A stretch of 64,000 nt of DNA from Paraclostridium dentum (GTDB lineage Bacteria > Bacillota > Clostridia > Peptostreptococcales > Peptostreptococcaceae), in NCBI RefSeq assembly GCF_012922555.1, contig NZ_WIPK01000008.1:1-64000 (forward strand), written 5' to 3'. Position 1 is the first letter of the stretch. Every line of letters starts with the position of its first letter. The position numbers were made by a program, and so were the translations under genes. Shown piece by piece: positions 54,170 to 63,650 of this stretch. The notes below the pieces were generated by a model, which ran no database searches, was not told the origin of the DNA, and saw only the letters and a list, made by a program, of their open reading frames with translations.

Positions 54170-54199
54170 CTTGTACAGTTAGAAGTTTTTTATTTTTTT
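54157..54199 (+). terminator. Terminator overlapping the end of queG
   Basis: AAAACTTTTAACT (54159-54171) pairs with AGTTAGAAGTTTT (54177-54189), then T-rich tail. Confidence 0.8.
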
Positions 54200-54259
54200 A
54201 CTTAACATTTAGTAGATAGAAACATATTATATAAAAAGGAATTTTAAAGGGGGATGGAT

Positions 54260-56473
54260 ATGGCTAGATATGCTAACACCTCTCAACTAGAGGGCTTAAA
54301 TGAGATAATAGGGCAAGAAAATGCAACAAAAGCTATGGAGCTTGGACTTAAAATAGATAATCCTGCATATAACATCTTTGTAGCTGGGGATAGTGGGACA
54401 GGGAAAACTACTTATGTACTTAGTGCTTTAAAAATGCATGCAGAAAATAAAAATGACCATAAAGACTGGTGCTATGTATATAACTTTGAAAATAGCAGAG
54501 AGCCTATAGCTATTGCACTAGATAAAGGTATGGGTAAATTATTTAAGAAAGATATGGAAAAGTTAATAGAAAGTTTATTGGATGAACTGAAGGATGCATT
54601 TGAAAGTGAAGAATTTGAAATAAGTAAAAATGAGTTATTAGATGATTTTGAAATTGAAAAAGAAAACTTACTACAAAAAATTAAGAAATATGGAGAAGAA
54701 AAAGGCTTTAAATTAAAAAATAGTAAGGTAGGTATGATTTTTACTCCACAAGATGAAGATGTAGATACAACTTCTGAAGAGTTTTATAAAGTTAAAAAGG
54801 AATTAGAAAATGCAGCTATACAAATTGCATATAAAATTAAAGATATAGAAGAAGATGCAAAAGAAGCTCTTTTAGATTTAGAATATGAAGTAGGAAAATA
54901 TATAGTAGATCCTCATATAGATAGTTTGATTGAAAGATATGGAGACTTTGAAAAAGTAAGAAAGTATTTAGATGATACTAAAAATGATATTTTAGAATAT
55001 GTGTACTTATTCTATATGGATGAAGAAGATTTGAAAGAAAAGTACGATAAAGAGCACTTTACAAGATATAAAGTAAATTTATTGGTAGATAATGGATTAG
55101 ATAGATGTGGGGCACCTGTGGTTGTAGAAATAAATCCAAGTCCAGCAAACTTATTTGGAAAGGCAGAATATGAGTACTATAATGGTACTGTAAAAACAGA
55201 CTTTACTAAGTTGTTACCAGGAGCGGTTCATAAAGCTAATGGAGGGTATCTAGTACTATATGTAGATCAACTTCTGAGATACAATTTATCTTGGGATATA
55301 CTTAAAAAAACAATACAACAAGGTGAGATAACCTTGGATACTCAAACAGCTATAAAGCCAGAAAAAATCCCTGTTAATATAAAAGTAGTACTTATAGGTA
55401 ATAACCATATGTATAATTTGCTATATAGCTATGATCCTGAATTTAATAAATATTTTAAAATATTTGTAGACTTTGATAATGAAATGAAAAAAAATGATTA
55501 TAATGAAAATCGATTGGCTAATTTTATAGCTTCATATTGCAACAATAATAATCTAAATCACTTTACTTATGAAGGTGTAGAGCAAGTTGTTAGATATAGT
55601 ACTAGGATAACTGGTGATAGAGAAAAACTATCAACTAAATTTAATAAAATTGTAGAGATTTTAGTAGAAGGAGATGCTTATTCAAAAATAAGAGGATCTA
55701 AATATGTAGATAAAGAAGATGTATTAAAAGCTATTAAAGAGAGAAGAGAAAGATTTAGTAAAATAGAAAAGAAAATGGATGAATCTATAGAAAATGGATT
55801 TACATTGATATCAACAACTGGATCTAAAGTTGGGGTTATAAATGGATTATCTGTTTTAAATATGGGTGAGTACTCATTTGGAAGACCTTGTAGAATAACT
55901 GTTACTACTGCACCTGGAAGCTCTGGAATTGTAAATATAGAAAGAGAAGTTGAAATGAGTGGACCTATACACAGCAAGGGTGTTCTTATATTAAATGGAT
56001 TTTTACTAGAAAATTTAGCACAAGAATTTCCTTTATCACTTAATGCAAATATATGTTTTGAACAAAATTATGGTGGTGTAGATGGAGACAGTGCATCTGG
56101 AGCGGAGCTTTATGCAATGTTATCATCATTAAGTGGTGTTCCTATAAAACAAAATATTGGAGCAACTGGTTCTATAAATCAAAAAGGAGATATACAAGTT
56201 GTAGGCGGAGTTACTGAAAAAGTAGAAGGATTTTATTATGCATGTAAGAAAAAAGGTCTAACAGGAAGCGAAGGTGTAATATTACCAAGAAATAACCTTA
56301 GAAACCTAGTTCTTGTTGAAGAAGTAAGAAATGCTATAAGTGAAGGCAGATTCCATATATATCCTGTAGATAGAATTGAAGAGGCTATAGAAATATTGAC
56401 AGATAAAACTTTTGAAGAAGTTAAAAGCTTATCTATTGAAAAATTAAAAAAATATAGTGAATTAGAGAAATAA
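54260..56473 (+). CDS. Lon-like ATP-dependent protease
   Basis: A 737-residue protease with an N-terminal AAA-type ATPase (GDSGTGKTT at about 43-51, preceded by LNEIIGQENATKAMELG), a long helical middle and a C-terminal Lon-type proteolytic domain. The catalytic Ser is in GVDGDSASGAELYA (about 610), and the Lys in VVGGVTEKVEGFYY (about 655). Architecture matches the LonB-like/AAA_32 proteins of Firmicutes without an N-terminal LON substrate domain. Two ATGs (54254, 54260) are close; I prefer 54260 as AAAGGGGG is then six bases away. It is monocistronic. Confidence 0.88.
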   Translation: MARYANTSQLEGLNEIIGQENATKAMELGLKIDNPAYNIFVAGDSGTGKTTYVLSALKMHAENKNDHKDWCYVYNFENSREPIAIALDKGMGKLFKKDMEKLIESLLDELKDAFESEEFEISKNELLDDFEIEKENLLQKIKKYGEEKGFKLKNSKVGMIFTPQDEDVDTTSEEFYKVKKELENAAIQIAYKIKDIEEDAKEALLDLEYEVGKYIVDPHIDSLIERYGDFEKVRKYLDDTKNDILEYVYLFYMDEEDLKEKYDKEHFTRYKVNLLVDNGLDRCGAPVVVEINPSPANLFGKAEYEYYNGTVKTDFTKLLPGAVHKANGGYLVLYVDQLLRYNLSWDILKKTIQQGEITLDTQTAIKPEKIPVNIKVVLIGNNHMYNLLYSYDPEFNKYFKIFVDFDNEMKKNDYNENRLANFIASYCNNNNLNHFTYEGVEQVVRYSTRITGDREKLSTKFNKIVEILVEGDAYSKIRGSKYVDKEDVLKAIKERRERFSKIEKKMDESIENGFTLISTTGSKVGVINGLSVLNMGEYSFGRPCRITVTTAPGSSGIVNIEREVEMSGPIHSKGVLILNGFLLENLAQEFPLSLNANICFEQNYGGVDGDSASGAELYAMLSSLSGVPIKQNIGATGSINQKGDIQVVGGVTEKVEGFYYACKKKGLTGSEGVILPRNNLRNLVLVEEVRNAISEGRFHIYPVDRIEEAIEILTDKTFEEVKSLSIEKLKKYSELEK

Positions 56474-56476
56474 AAA

Positions 56477-56516
56477 ACAAAGGAACTGCATTTTTACTGC
56501 AGTTCCTTTATTTTGG
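56477..56516 (+). terminator. Terminator after the Lon-like gene
   Basis: AAAGGAACTGCA and TGCAGTTCCTTT (56479-56509) flank a 7-base loop and T-rich tail. The remainder up to 56696 is AT-rich with no certain promoter. Confidence 0.9.
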
Positions 56517-56696
56517 ATAAATAACAAAATATTACAAGACAATAAATATAATTATAGTATATATATTGTTTTGTTTTGATAAATAATATAAGTAAATAGA
56601 TAGAAAACTTAACAAGTATAATTTTATATATGTTTAAATTGTGTTTAAAATTGTTATATATTATATATGTAAAATTACAACAAGGGGGAATTAAAA

Positions 56697-57350
56697 ATGG
56701 CAAAAGCAAAAAAGAAAAATAGAGAAAATATAAAAAAAATATTAGATATATTAGAAGAAACATATCCAAATGCAGAGTGTGAATTAAATTATACAACTCC
56801 ATTTGAACTTCTAATTGCAACTATATTATCCGCTCAATGCACTGATGTTAGGGTTAATAAAGTTACAGCTGAATTGTTTAAAAAGTATAATACAGCTGAA
56901 GAATTTGCTAAACTTAACACATTTGAAATTAGTGAGGAAATAAAAAGTTGTGGGCTATATAAAAGCAAAGCTCAAAAAATAAAAGAAACATCAGTATTGC
57001 TTTGTTCTAACTATGGAGGTAAAGTCCCTGACAATATGGAAGAATTGACAAAACTTCCTGGAGTGGGAAGGAAAACTGCAAATGTAGTATTAAGTAATGC
57101 TTTTGGAGTTGATGCAATTGCTGTAGATACTCATGTATTTAGAGTATCTAATAGAATTGGGTTGGTAAAAACTGATACTCCTGAAAAAACAGAATTTGAA
57201 CTTATGAAAGTTTTACCGAAAAAAAGATGGTCAAAAGCACATCATTTAATAATTTTTCATGGAAGGAGAATTTGTAAGGCAAGAAAACCAGAATGTAATA
57301 TATGCCCATTAGTTGAATACTGTGACTATTATAAAGAAGGGAATGACTAA
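56697..57350 (+). CDS. nth: Endonuclease III (DNA glycosylase/AP lyase)
   Basis: A 217-residue base-excision repair enzyme. The helix-hairpin-helix LPGVGRKTANVV (about 119-130) includes the catalytic lysine, and DTHVFRVSNRI (about 145-155) the catalytic aspartate. The [4Fe-4S] cluster motif C-x6-C-x2-C-x5-C is complete in CKARKPECNICPLVEYC at the C terminus. SD AAGGGGGAA precedes the ATG. It is three bases upstream of the vanW-like gene, so probably co-transcribed. Confidence 0.94.
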   Translation: MAKAKKKNRENIKKILDILEETYPNAECELNYTTPFELLIATILSAQCTDVRVNKVTAELFKKYNTAEEFAKLNTFEISEEIKSCGLYKSKAQKIKETSVLLCSNYGGKVPDNMEELTKLPGVGRKTANVVLSNAFGVDAIAVDTHVFRVSNRIGLVKTDTPEKTEFELMKVLPKKRWSKAHHLIIFHGRRICKARKPECNICPLVEYCDYYKEGND

Positions 57351-57352
57351 AA

Positions 57353-58720
57353 TTGAAGAGACGGAAAATATTTTTCTTAGTAACATTAGTTATGCTATAT
57401 TGTTTTGGATTGACGTATAAATCTTATTGTATGAGCAAAGAAAGCAAAATCTATAAAAATATATATATTGAAAATATTGATGTCTCGGGACTGACAGAAA
57501 GTGATGCGATAAAAAAACTAAATAATTCGCTATATAAGCAAGATTCTATAGAATTATTTTATGGAGATAAAAAATATAATCTATCTTTAAAAGAAATTAA
57601 TTTTAAATTTAAAGTAGAGGATGCTGTAAATACAGCTATTAACGTAGGTAGAGATAGTGACTTTTTTAATAATATAAAAACAAAATTTAATTTAAGCATA
57701 GGTAAAAGCGTAAAGTTAAATGTTGATACTGAATATGATAAAGAAAAATTAAATGAATATATCAACAATTTGTCCAAAGAAATAGATATTACGCCAGTTG
57801 ATTCTACTATAACCGTAGAAAATAACAATTTTAATATTAGTAAAGAGGTATATGGAGTTAATTTAAATAAGGAAGCTTTATTTAGTGAAATTGATAAAAA
57901 TATAAAAAATAAAAAATTTGAAAATATTAATATATATACAGAAACGATAAATCCAAAATATACCTATGAAAAGTTAGCAAATATAAATACATTATTAGGT
58001 CAATATGAAACAAAATTTAACTCGAAAAATCAAAATAGAGTTAGTAATATAAAATTAGCTATAAATAAAATAAATAATGTATTAATAGACTATAATGAAG
58101 AGTTTTCATTTAATAATATTATAGGTAAAAGAAGCACAGAACAAGGATTTAAGAGCGCACCTATAATAGTAAATGGAGAAATGCAATTAGGAATGGGTGG
58201 AGGAATATGTCAGGTATCTAGTACTGTATATAATGCAGCACTATACTCAGGACTTGAAATCGTACAAGCTAGAAATCATAGTATACCTAGTGGTTATATA
58301 GAAAAAGGAAGAGATGCTACTGTATCTTATGGAAATATTGATTTAGTATTTAAAAATAATTATAAAAGTCCTATTCTAATAAAAAATGAAGTAAAAGATA
58401 ACAAAATAATAACTACAATATATGGAAATGAAAATGATAAAAAAATAGTAGATATAAGAACTGATATATCAGGAATTATAAAGCCTAAAATTATAGAAAA
58501 AGAAAGTAAATCTTTATATGAAGGAGAAACTAAAATAGAAATCAAAGGCAGAAATGGATATAAAGTAAAAACATACAGGGTTTATAAGAATGAAGAGGGC
58601 TCTTCTATAAATGAAGAATTAATTAATGAAAGCTATTATCCTCCTAAAAATAAGGTCTTAATAAAGGGAACAAAGAAAAAGGTTGATACAACCAAAAATT
58701 TAAACTCTGAAATAATATAA
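57353..58720 (+). CDS. VanW family protein with G5 domain
   Basis: A 455-residue secreted or anchored protein with an N-terminal helix (about 6-21). Two tandem peptidoglycan-binding-4-like segments (about 35-200) precede the VanW domain (about 235-350: FSFNNIIGKRSTEQGFKSAP, GMGGGICQVSSTVYNAALYSG). A G5-like repeat lies near the C terminus (about 370-425). It is like YoaR-type cell-wall proteins of clostridia; the VanW domain has a probable L,D-transpeptidase-like Cys in GGGICQVSS. Starts at TTG 57353 behind GAAGGGA; a terminator overlaps its end. Confidence 0.85.
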   Translation: MKRRKIFFLVTLVMLYCFGLTYKSYCMSKESKIYKNIYIENIDVSGLTESDAIKKLNNSLYKQDSIELFYGDKKYNLSLKEINFKFKVEDAVNTAINVGRDSDFFNNIKTKFNLSIGKSVKLNVDTEYDKEKLNEYINNLSKEIDITPVDSTITVENNNFNISKEVYGVNLNKEALFSEIDKNIKNKKFENINIYTETINPKYTYEKLANINTLLGQYETKFNSKNQNRVSNIKLAINKINNVLIDYNEEFSFNNIIGKRSTEQGFKSAPIIVNGEMQLGMGGGICQVSSTVYNAALYSGLEIVQARNHSIPSGYIEKGRDATVSYGNIDLVFKNNYKSPILIKNEVKDNKIITTIYGNENDKKIVDIRTDISGIIKPKIIEKESKSLYEGETKIEIKGRNGYKVKTYRVYKNEEGSSINEELINESYYPPKNKVLIKGTKKKVDTTKNLNSEII

Positions 58721-58760
58721 ATCTCCTAATATAAGGGGATTTATATTATTTTATTTTTTT
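58710..58760 (+). terminator. Terminator after the VanW gene
   Basis: AATAATATAAATCTCC (58711-58726) pairs with GGGGATTTATATTATT (58735-58750), a long stem overlapping the stop codon, then TTATTTTTTT. Confidence 0.85.
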
Positions 58761-58825
58761 ATAAGTTTTTAGAAATGAAAACTTTTGATATAATTAGACT
58801 TATAAAATGTTAAGGAGGATTAAGT

Positions 58826-59296
58826 ATGTCTTTAAATATCGTACTGGTAGAACCTGAAATACCACAAAACACAGGAAATATAATAAGAAGTTGTGCTGCA
58901 ACTGGGACAACTCTGCACTTAGTTAGACCTTTAGGATTTTGCATGGATGATAAATACCTAAAAAGAGCAGGTTTAGATTATTGGGATTTAGTTGAGATAA
59001 AATATTATGACAGTTTCGATGAGGTAAGAGAACAAAATCCAGATGCTAAATTCTTTTATTCAACAACTAAAGCTAAACAAACACATTCAGATGTAAAATA
59101 TGAAGAAAATTCATTTATAGTATTTGGAAAAGAAACTAAAGGATTGCCTGAAAGCTTAATAATGGATAATTTAGAAACTGCAATAAGAATACCTATGGTT
59201 GATATAGAAAAAGCTAGATCTTTAAATTTATCAAATTCTGTGGCTATAGTATTATTTGAAGCGTTAAGACAAATAGGGTATCCTAATTTAAGATAA
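58826..59296 (+). CDS. trmL: tRNA (cytidine/uridine-2'-O-)-methyltransferase TrmL
   Basis: A 156-residue SPOUT methyltransferase. PEIPQNTGNIIRSCAATGTTLHLVRPLGF forms the N-terminal Rossmann-like fold with the catalytic Arg; the SAM-binding knot contains FGKETKGLPE and IPMVDIEKARSLNLSNSVAIVLFEALRQ. It methylates the 2'-O of wobble C34/U34 in tRNA-Leu. SD AAGGAGG precedes the ATG. It is monocistronic. Confidence 0.92.
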   Translation: MSLNIVLVEPEIPQNTGNIIRSCAATGTTLHLVRPLGFCMDDKYLKRAGLDYWDLVEIKYYDSFDEVREQNPDAKFFYSTTKAKQTHSDVKYEENSFIVFGKETKGLPESLIMDNLETAIRIPMVDIEKARSLNLSNSVAIVLFEALRQIGYPNLR

Positions 59297-59329
59297 AGTG
59301 TATACTATATACTAAAAAATAAGCTCAAA

Positions 59330-59390
59330 AAGAAGGTAAGAAATCTTATTATGATTATGATAAAGATTTCCTATCTTCTTATTTTTTTAA
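59330..59390 (+). terminator. Terminator after trmL
   Basis: AGAAGGTAAGAAATCTT (59331-59347) pairs with AAGATTTCCTATCTTCT (59363-59379) with a bulge, followed by TATTTTTTT. Confidence 0.8.
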
Positions 59391-59511
59391 ATTGTATACA
59401 CTAAATATTAAAAAAAGTGAATAAAATTGAAATTAAATGTAGAAAATATTTTTCATATAGTGTAAAATTTATGGTAAGAAATTATAAGAAAGATGTTCAT
59501 AGGAGGTAATT

Positions 59512-60540
59512 ATGAAACTTAAAAAGTTATTGTCTATAGGTCTTGTTACTGTTTTAGCAGGATCGATGTTAGTAGGATGCAGTCCTTCTAAAGATTCAAA
59601 AGACAGCAATTCAGGTGGGGATGACAAAGTAAAAGTAACTATGATAACTGACGTTGGTGGAGTAAATGACCAATCTTTTAACCAAAGTGCATGGGAAGGT
59701 TTAGAAAAAGCTAAGAAGGACTTAGGAGTAGATGTTAAGTACATAGAGTCTAAGCAAGAATCAGATTACGCTAACAATATAGAAACAGCAATAGATGATG
59801 GAGCTAACTTAGTAATAGGTGTTGGATTTAAGATGGAAAAGGCTATAGGTGATGCTTCAAAGTCTTATCCAGACCAAAAATTTGCATTAATAGATGCTGA
59901 TTTCGGTGGCAAACCACCTAAAAATGTAGAAAGTATAATGTTTAAAGCAGAAGAATCATCATACTTAGTAGGATTAGTAGCAGGTAAACTTACAGAAACT
60001 AATAAAGTAGGATTTGTTGGAGGAATGGAAGGTCCAGTAATTGAAACTTTCCAAGCTGGATTTACAGCAGGAGTTAAAGCTGCAAAACCAGATGCTGAAG
60101 TAATATCTCAATATGCAAACAGTTTTGCTGATCCAGCAAAAGGTAAATCTATAACTAATCAAATGATATCTAATGGTGTAGATATAATATTCCATGCATC
60201 AGGAGATACTGGTAATGGGGTTATAGAAGCAGCTAAAGAAGCTGGTAAAAAAGCTATAGGTGTTGATAGAGACCAAAATAGTGTTGCTCCAGAAACTGTT
60301 ATAACTTCAGCTATAAAGAGAGTTGATGTTGGAGTTTACGATACTGTTAAAAACTTAGTTGATGGCAAGTTTAATGGTGGAAAAGTAACTGTTTATGGAT
60401 TAAATGAAAATGGAGTTGGAGTAGCAGATACTACAAAAGAAGATGTATCTCCAGATGTATTAGAATTTGTTAACCAACAAGGGGATAAAATTAAGAGTGG
60501 AGAAATAAAAGTTCCATCTACAATGAAAGATGTAAAATAA
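59512..60540 (+). CDS. BMP family nucleoside-binding lipoprotein
   Basis: A 342-residue lipoprotein with a lipobox LVGCS (Cys about 23) after a hydrophobic signal and a polar Ser/Lys/Asp-rich linker. The rest is the PBP1_BmpA fold: ITDVGGVNDQSFNQSAWEGLE, VGVGFKMEKAI, GFVGGMEGPVIETFQAGFTAG, HASGDTGNGVIEAA and AIGVDRDQN are typical of purine-nucleoside binding (PnrA/NupN/BmpA). It would bind extracellular nucleosides for the ABC transporter downstream. It is separated from that transporter by a terminator and 454 bases. Confidence 0.9.
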   Translation: MKLKKLLSIGLVTVLAGSMLVGCSPSKDSKDSNSGGDDKVKVTMITDVGGVNDQSFNQSAWEGLEKAKKDLGVDVKYIESKQESDYANNIETAIDDGANLVIGVGFKMEKAIGDASKSYPDQKFALIDADFGGKPPKNVESIMFKAEESSYLVGLVAGKLTETNKVGFVGGMEGPVIETFQAGFTAGVKAAKPDAEVISQYANSFADPAKGKSITNQMISNGVDIIFHASGDTGNGVIEAAKEAGKKAIGVDRDQNSVAPETVITSAIKRVDVGVYDTVKNLVDGKFNGGKVTVYGLNENGVGVADTTKEDVSPDVLEFVNQQGDKIKSGEIKVPSTMKDVK

Positions 60541-60555
60541 TTAAATTAATTTAAT

Positions 60556-60590
60556 AAAAAAGACTAGCGAGGCTAGTCTTTTTTTTCATC
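60556..60590 (+). terminator. Terminator after the BMP lipoprotein gene
   Basis: AAAAAAGACTAGC pairs with GCTAGTCTTTTTT around a short loop and is followed by T8. Most of the 454-base gap after it (60591-60925) is extremely AT-rich; I see no riboswitch, small gene or further hairpin there. Confidence 0.9.
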
Positions 60591-60925
60591 CAAATTAACT
60601 ATGATAAAAATTTAAATAAATTGTTTGAGGTAAATAAATATAAATTAGATTTAAAATGATTTTTTTATGAAGTAGGTTAAATTAAATGATTAAAAAAAAT
60701 ATTAAAAAATTTTATGAATAAAGAGGATTTATCAAAAAATAACATAAATATTTAGAATAACATAAAAAATAAATAATATGGCTATTTGTAAGAAATCTAA
60801 TGTATTATAAGTGATAATTTAAATTGAAATTTTAAAAAATGTAAAATTAAATTATAAAAATGACAAAAAATAACAAAAAGTATGCATAATAAATAAAATA
60901 TTACCTACTATTTGTTGAAATTAAA

Positions 60926-60954
60926 TTGTTATAATACTTATTTTTTAGTATAAT
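60926..60954 (+). promoter_or_regulatory. Promoter of the nucleoside ABC transporter operon
   Basis: TTGTTA (60926-60931), 17-base spacer, TATAAT (60949-60954), 41 bases before the start codon. Confidence 0.6.
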
Positions 60955-60994
60955 AAAATTGGCGATAAGTAAATAAGGAGGGTTATTATAAACT

Positions 60995-62563
60995 ATGATT
61001 AATAGCAATGTAGACCACAGTCTAAAAGTTGTAGAAATGAAAAGTATAACTAAAAAGTTTGGAAATTTCACAGCTAACGATAATATAAATTTGACTGTAC
61101 ATAAAGGTGAGGTACATGCTTTATTAGGTGAAAATGGAGCAGGAAAGTCAACATTAATGAATATTCTTTATGGGCTATACCATCCGACTTCAGGTGAGAT
61201 ATTTATAAAAGGGGAAAACGTTAGAATGGAAAACCCTAATGTAGCGATATCTCATGGAATAGGTATGGTTCACCAACATTTCATGTTAGTACAGCCATTT
61301 ACAGTTGCTCAGAATATAATACTAGGTACAGAACCTACAAAAGGTATCGGAGCAATAGACATGAAAAAAGCGATAGAAGATGTTAGTGATCTATCAAAAA
61401 AATATGGATTACATGTAGATCCTAATTCAAAAGTAGAAGATATAAGTGTGGGGATGCAACAAAGAGTTGAGATACTGAAAGCTTTATACAGAGGTGCAGA
61501 TATACTAATATTAGATGAACCTACTGCAGTTTTAACTCCACAAGAAATAAATGAGCTTATGAATATTATAAAGAACTTAACTAAGCAAGGGAAATCAGTA
61601 ATAATAATAACTCATAAATTAAAAGAAATAAAGGCAGCAGCAGATTACTGTACTATCATAAGAAGAGGTAAAGATATAGGAACGGTAAAGGTATGTGATA
61701 CAACAGAAGATGAATTGGCGGCTATGATGGTAGGTAGAGAAGTAAGCTTTAAAGTTGATAAAGAAGATTCTAAAGTAGGAGATATAATACTTGAAGTTAA
61801 AAATATAAGTGCTAAAGATAATAGAAAAGTACAAGTATTAAATGATTTATCTTTAGAGGTAAGAGCGGGAGAAATTTTAGGAATAGCAGGTGTAGATGGA
61901 AATGGTCAATCTGAACTTGTTGAAATATTAACTGGGTTGAAAAAAGCAGATTCAGGAAGTGTAAAGGTTAATGGATCTGAACTTATAAATGAAAAGCCGA
62001 TTAACATATTCAAAAAAGGTATAAAAAATATACCAGAGGATAGACATAAAAGAGGGCTTATACTAGATTTTACAGTTGCTGAAAATACAGTTTTACAAAG
62101 ATATAAAGAAAAAAGATTCTCTGAAAATGGAGTTTTAAATAATAAAGAAATTGAAAAACATGCAAACGAAATAATAGAAGAATTTGATGTTAGACCAACT
62201 GATTTTACATTAAAGGCTAGATCTTTATCTGGAGGAAATCAACAAAAGGTCATAATTGGTAGAGAGGTTGACAACATAAGAGTAGATAGAGCTGCTACAG
62301 GACAACCTCAGGTATTAATAGCAACACAACCTACTAGAGGGTTAGATGTTGGGGCAATTGAATTTGTTCATAAGGCGATAGTTGAACAAAGAGATGCAGG
62401 CAATGCAGTTTTATTAGTATCTTTAGAACTTGATGAAGTTATGAATCTATCAGATAGAATAGCTGTAATTTATGAAGGAAAAATAGTTGGAATTGTTGAT
62501 GCTAAGAATGCAGATGAAAATACTTTAGGATTTATGATGGCAGGAGGTGTAGATAATGAGTAA
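60995..62563 (+). CDS. Nucleoside ABC transporter ATP-binding protein (tandem ABC)
   Basis: A 522-residue protein with two ABC ATPase domains. The first (about 10-250) has Walker A GENGAGKST and Walker B LILDEPTAVLTP. The second (about 260-505) has a degenerate Walker A (GVDGNGQSE), signature LSGGNQQKV and ATQPTRGLDVGA. This tandem form is shared by NupA/YufO-type guanosine and other nucleoside importers. The second domain contains a small insertion, NIRVDRAATGQPQ, before its Walker B. It works with two permeases downstream and the BMP lipoprotein upstream. SD AAGGAGGG is about ten bases before the ATG. Confidence 0.92.
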   Translation: MINSNVDHSLKVVEMKSITKKFGNFTANDNINLTVHKGEVHALLGENGAGKSTLMNILYGLYHPTSGEIFIKGENVRMENPNVAISHGIGMVHQHFMLVQPFTVAQNIILGTEPTKGIGAIDMKKAIEDVSDLSKKYGLHVDPNSKVEDISVGMQQRVEILKALYRGADILILDEPTAVLTPQEINELMNIIKNLTKQGKSVIIITHKLKEIKAAADYCTIIRRGKDIGTVKVCDTTEDELAAMMVGREVSFKVDKEDSKVGDIILEVKNISAKDNRKVQVLNDLSLEVRAGEILGIAGVDGNGQSELVEILTGLKKADSGSVKVNGSELINEKPINIFKKGIKNIPEDRHKRGLILDFTVAENTVLQRYKEKRFSENGVLNNKEIEKHANEIIEEFDVRPTDFTLKARSLSGGNQQKVIIGREVDNIRVDRAATGQPQVLIATQPTRGLDVGAIEFVHKAIVEQRDAGNAVLLVSLELDEVMNLSDRIAVIYEGKIVGIVDAKNADENTLGFMMAGGVDNE

Positions 62564-63650
62564 TGATGTTAAGGCAAAAAAGAAAATTTCTTTTGCTAAT
62601 AATACGATAGTATTTTCTATTATATCTATATTTTTAGGATTATTAGTAGGAGCAATAGCTTTAACTATAGCGGGATTTAATCCAATAGAAGCTTATTCAG
62701 TAATGATTGAAGGAATAATCGGTAAACCTAAGTATATAGCATGGACTATTATAAAGGCTACTCCGTTAATTTTAACAGGTTTATCAATAGCTTTTGCGTT
62801 TAAAACAGGATTATTCAATATAGGTGCAGAAGGTCAGTTTATTATAGGTGCTTTAGCAGCAACTATAGTAGGATATACAGTTCATTTACCAGCAATAATA
62901 CATATACCTCTTACTTTAGCTGTAGCTGCACTAGCGGGAGCCTGTTGGGGAGGATTTGCAGGGTTTTTAAAATCAAAATTTGGAGTTAATGAAGTTATAT
63001 CTACCATAATGTTAAACTGGATTGCGTTTTATCTGAATAATTATATGATAATGCAACCATGGTTAAGAGAAGGTAATAGTGAAGCATCTCATATGATAAA
63101 TGAGAGTGCAAGCATAAGTATAGATTGGTTAACGGGACTAGTAGGACCAGCTACAAAGGCTAACTGGGGTATAATAATAGCCATTATATTAGTTTTAATA
63201 ATAGCTTTTATATTATCTAAAACAACTTTAGGATACGAACTTAGAGGTGTTGGATACAATAAATTTGGAGCTGAATATGGAGGAATAAATATAAATTCAT
63301 CTATATTTAAATCTATGGCTATAGCAGGTATGCTTGCAGCATTAGCAGGAGCAGTTCAAGTTATGGGTGTAGCACAAAATATAACAGTACTTGCAGCACC
63401 AGAAGGAAATGGATTTGATGGGATAGCTGTCGCACTTATTGCTAACAGTAATCCTATAGGTGTAATTTTCTCAGGATTATTATTTGGAGCTCTTAAGTAT
63501 GGTGGAACAAAAATGCAAACTATACAAGCTCCATCAGAAGTAATAAACATTGTTATAGGGTCTATTGTGTACTTTATAGCACTAAGTAGTGTAATAAGAA
63601 TGTTATTTATCAAATATAAGAATAAAAAGAAACAAGGGGGACTTGAATAA
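62556..63650 (+). CDS. Nucleoside ABC transporter permease (NupB/YufP type)
   Basis: A 364-residue membrane permease with eight to ten helices. KTGLFNIGAEGQFIIGALAA is the BPD_transp_2 family signature, and GVNEVISTIMLNWIAFYLNN follows. It overlaps the preceding ATPase gene by 8 bases and its TAA shares an A with the ATG of the next gene, so the three are tightly coupled. Length is typical of the larger of the paired nucleoside permeases. Confidence 0.93.
   Translation: MSNDVKAKKKISFANNTIVFSIISIFLGLLVGAIALTIAGFNPIEAYSVMIEGIIGKPKYIAWTIIKATPLILTGLSIAFAFKTGLFNIGAEGQFIIGALAATIVGYTVHLPAIIHIPLTLAVAALAGACWGGFAGFLKSKFGVNEVISTIMLNWIAFYLNNYMIMQPWLREGNSEASHMINESASISIDWLTGLVGPATKANWGIIIAIILVLIIAFILSKTTLGYELRGVGYNKFGAEYGGININSSIFKSMAIAGMLAALAGAVQVMGVAQNITVLAAPEGNGFDGIAVALIANSNPIGVIFSGLLFGALKYGGTKMQTIQAPSEVINIVIGSIVYFIALSSVIRMLFIKYKNKKKQGGLE

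Noticed and set aside
60591..60925. A purine riboswitch upstream of the nucleoside transporter
   Set aside because: The conserved loop and junction bases of the purine aptamer are not present; the region is only AT-rich.
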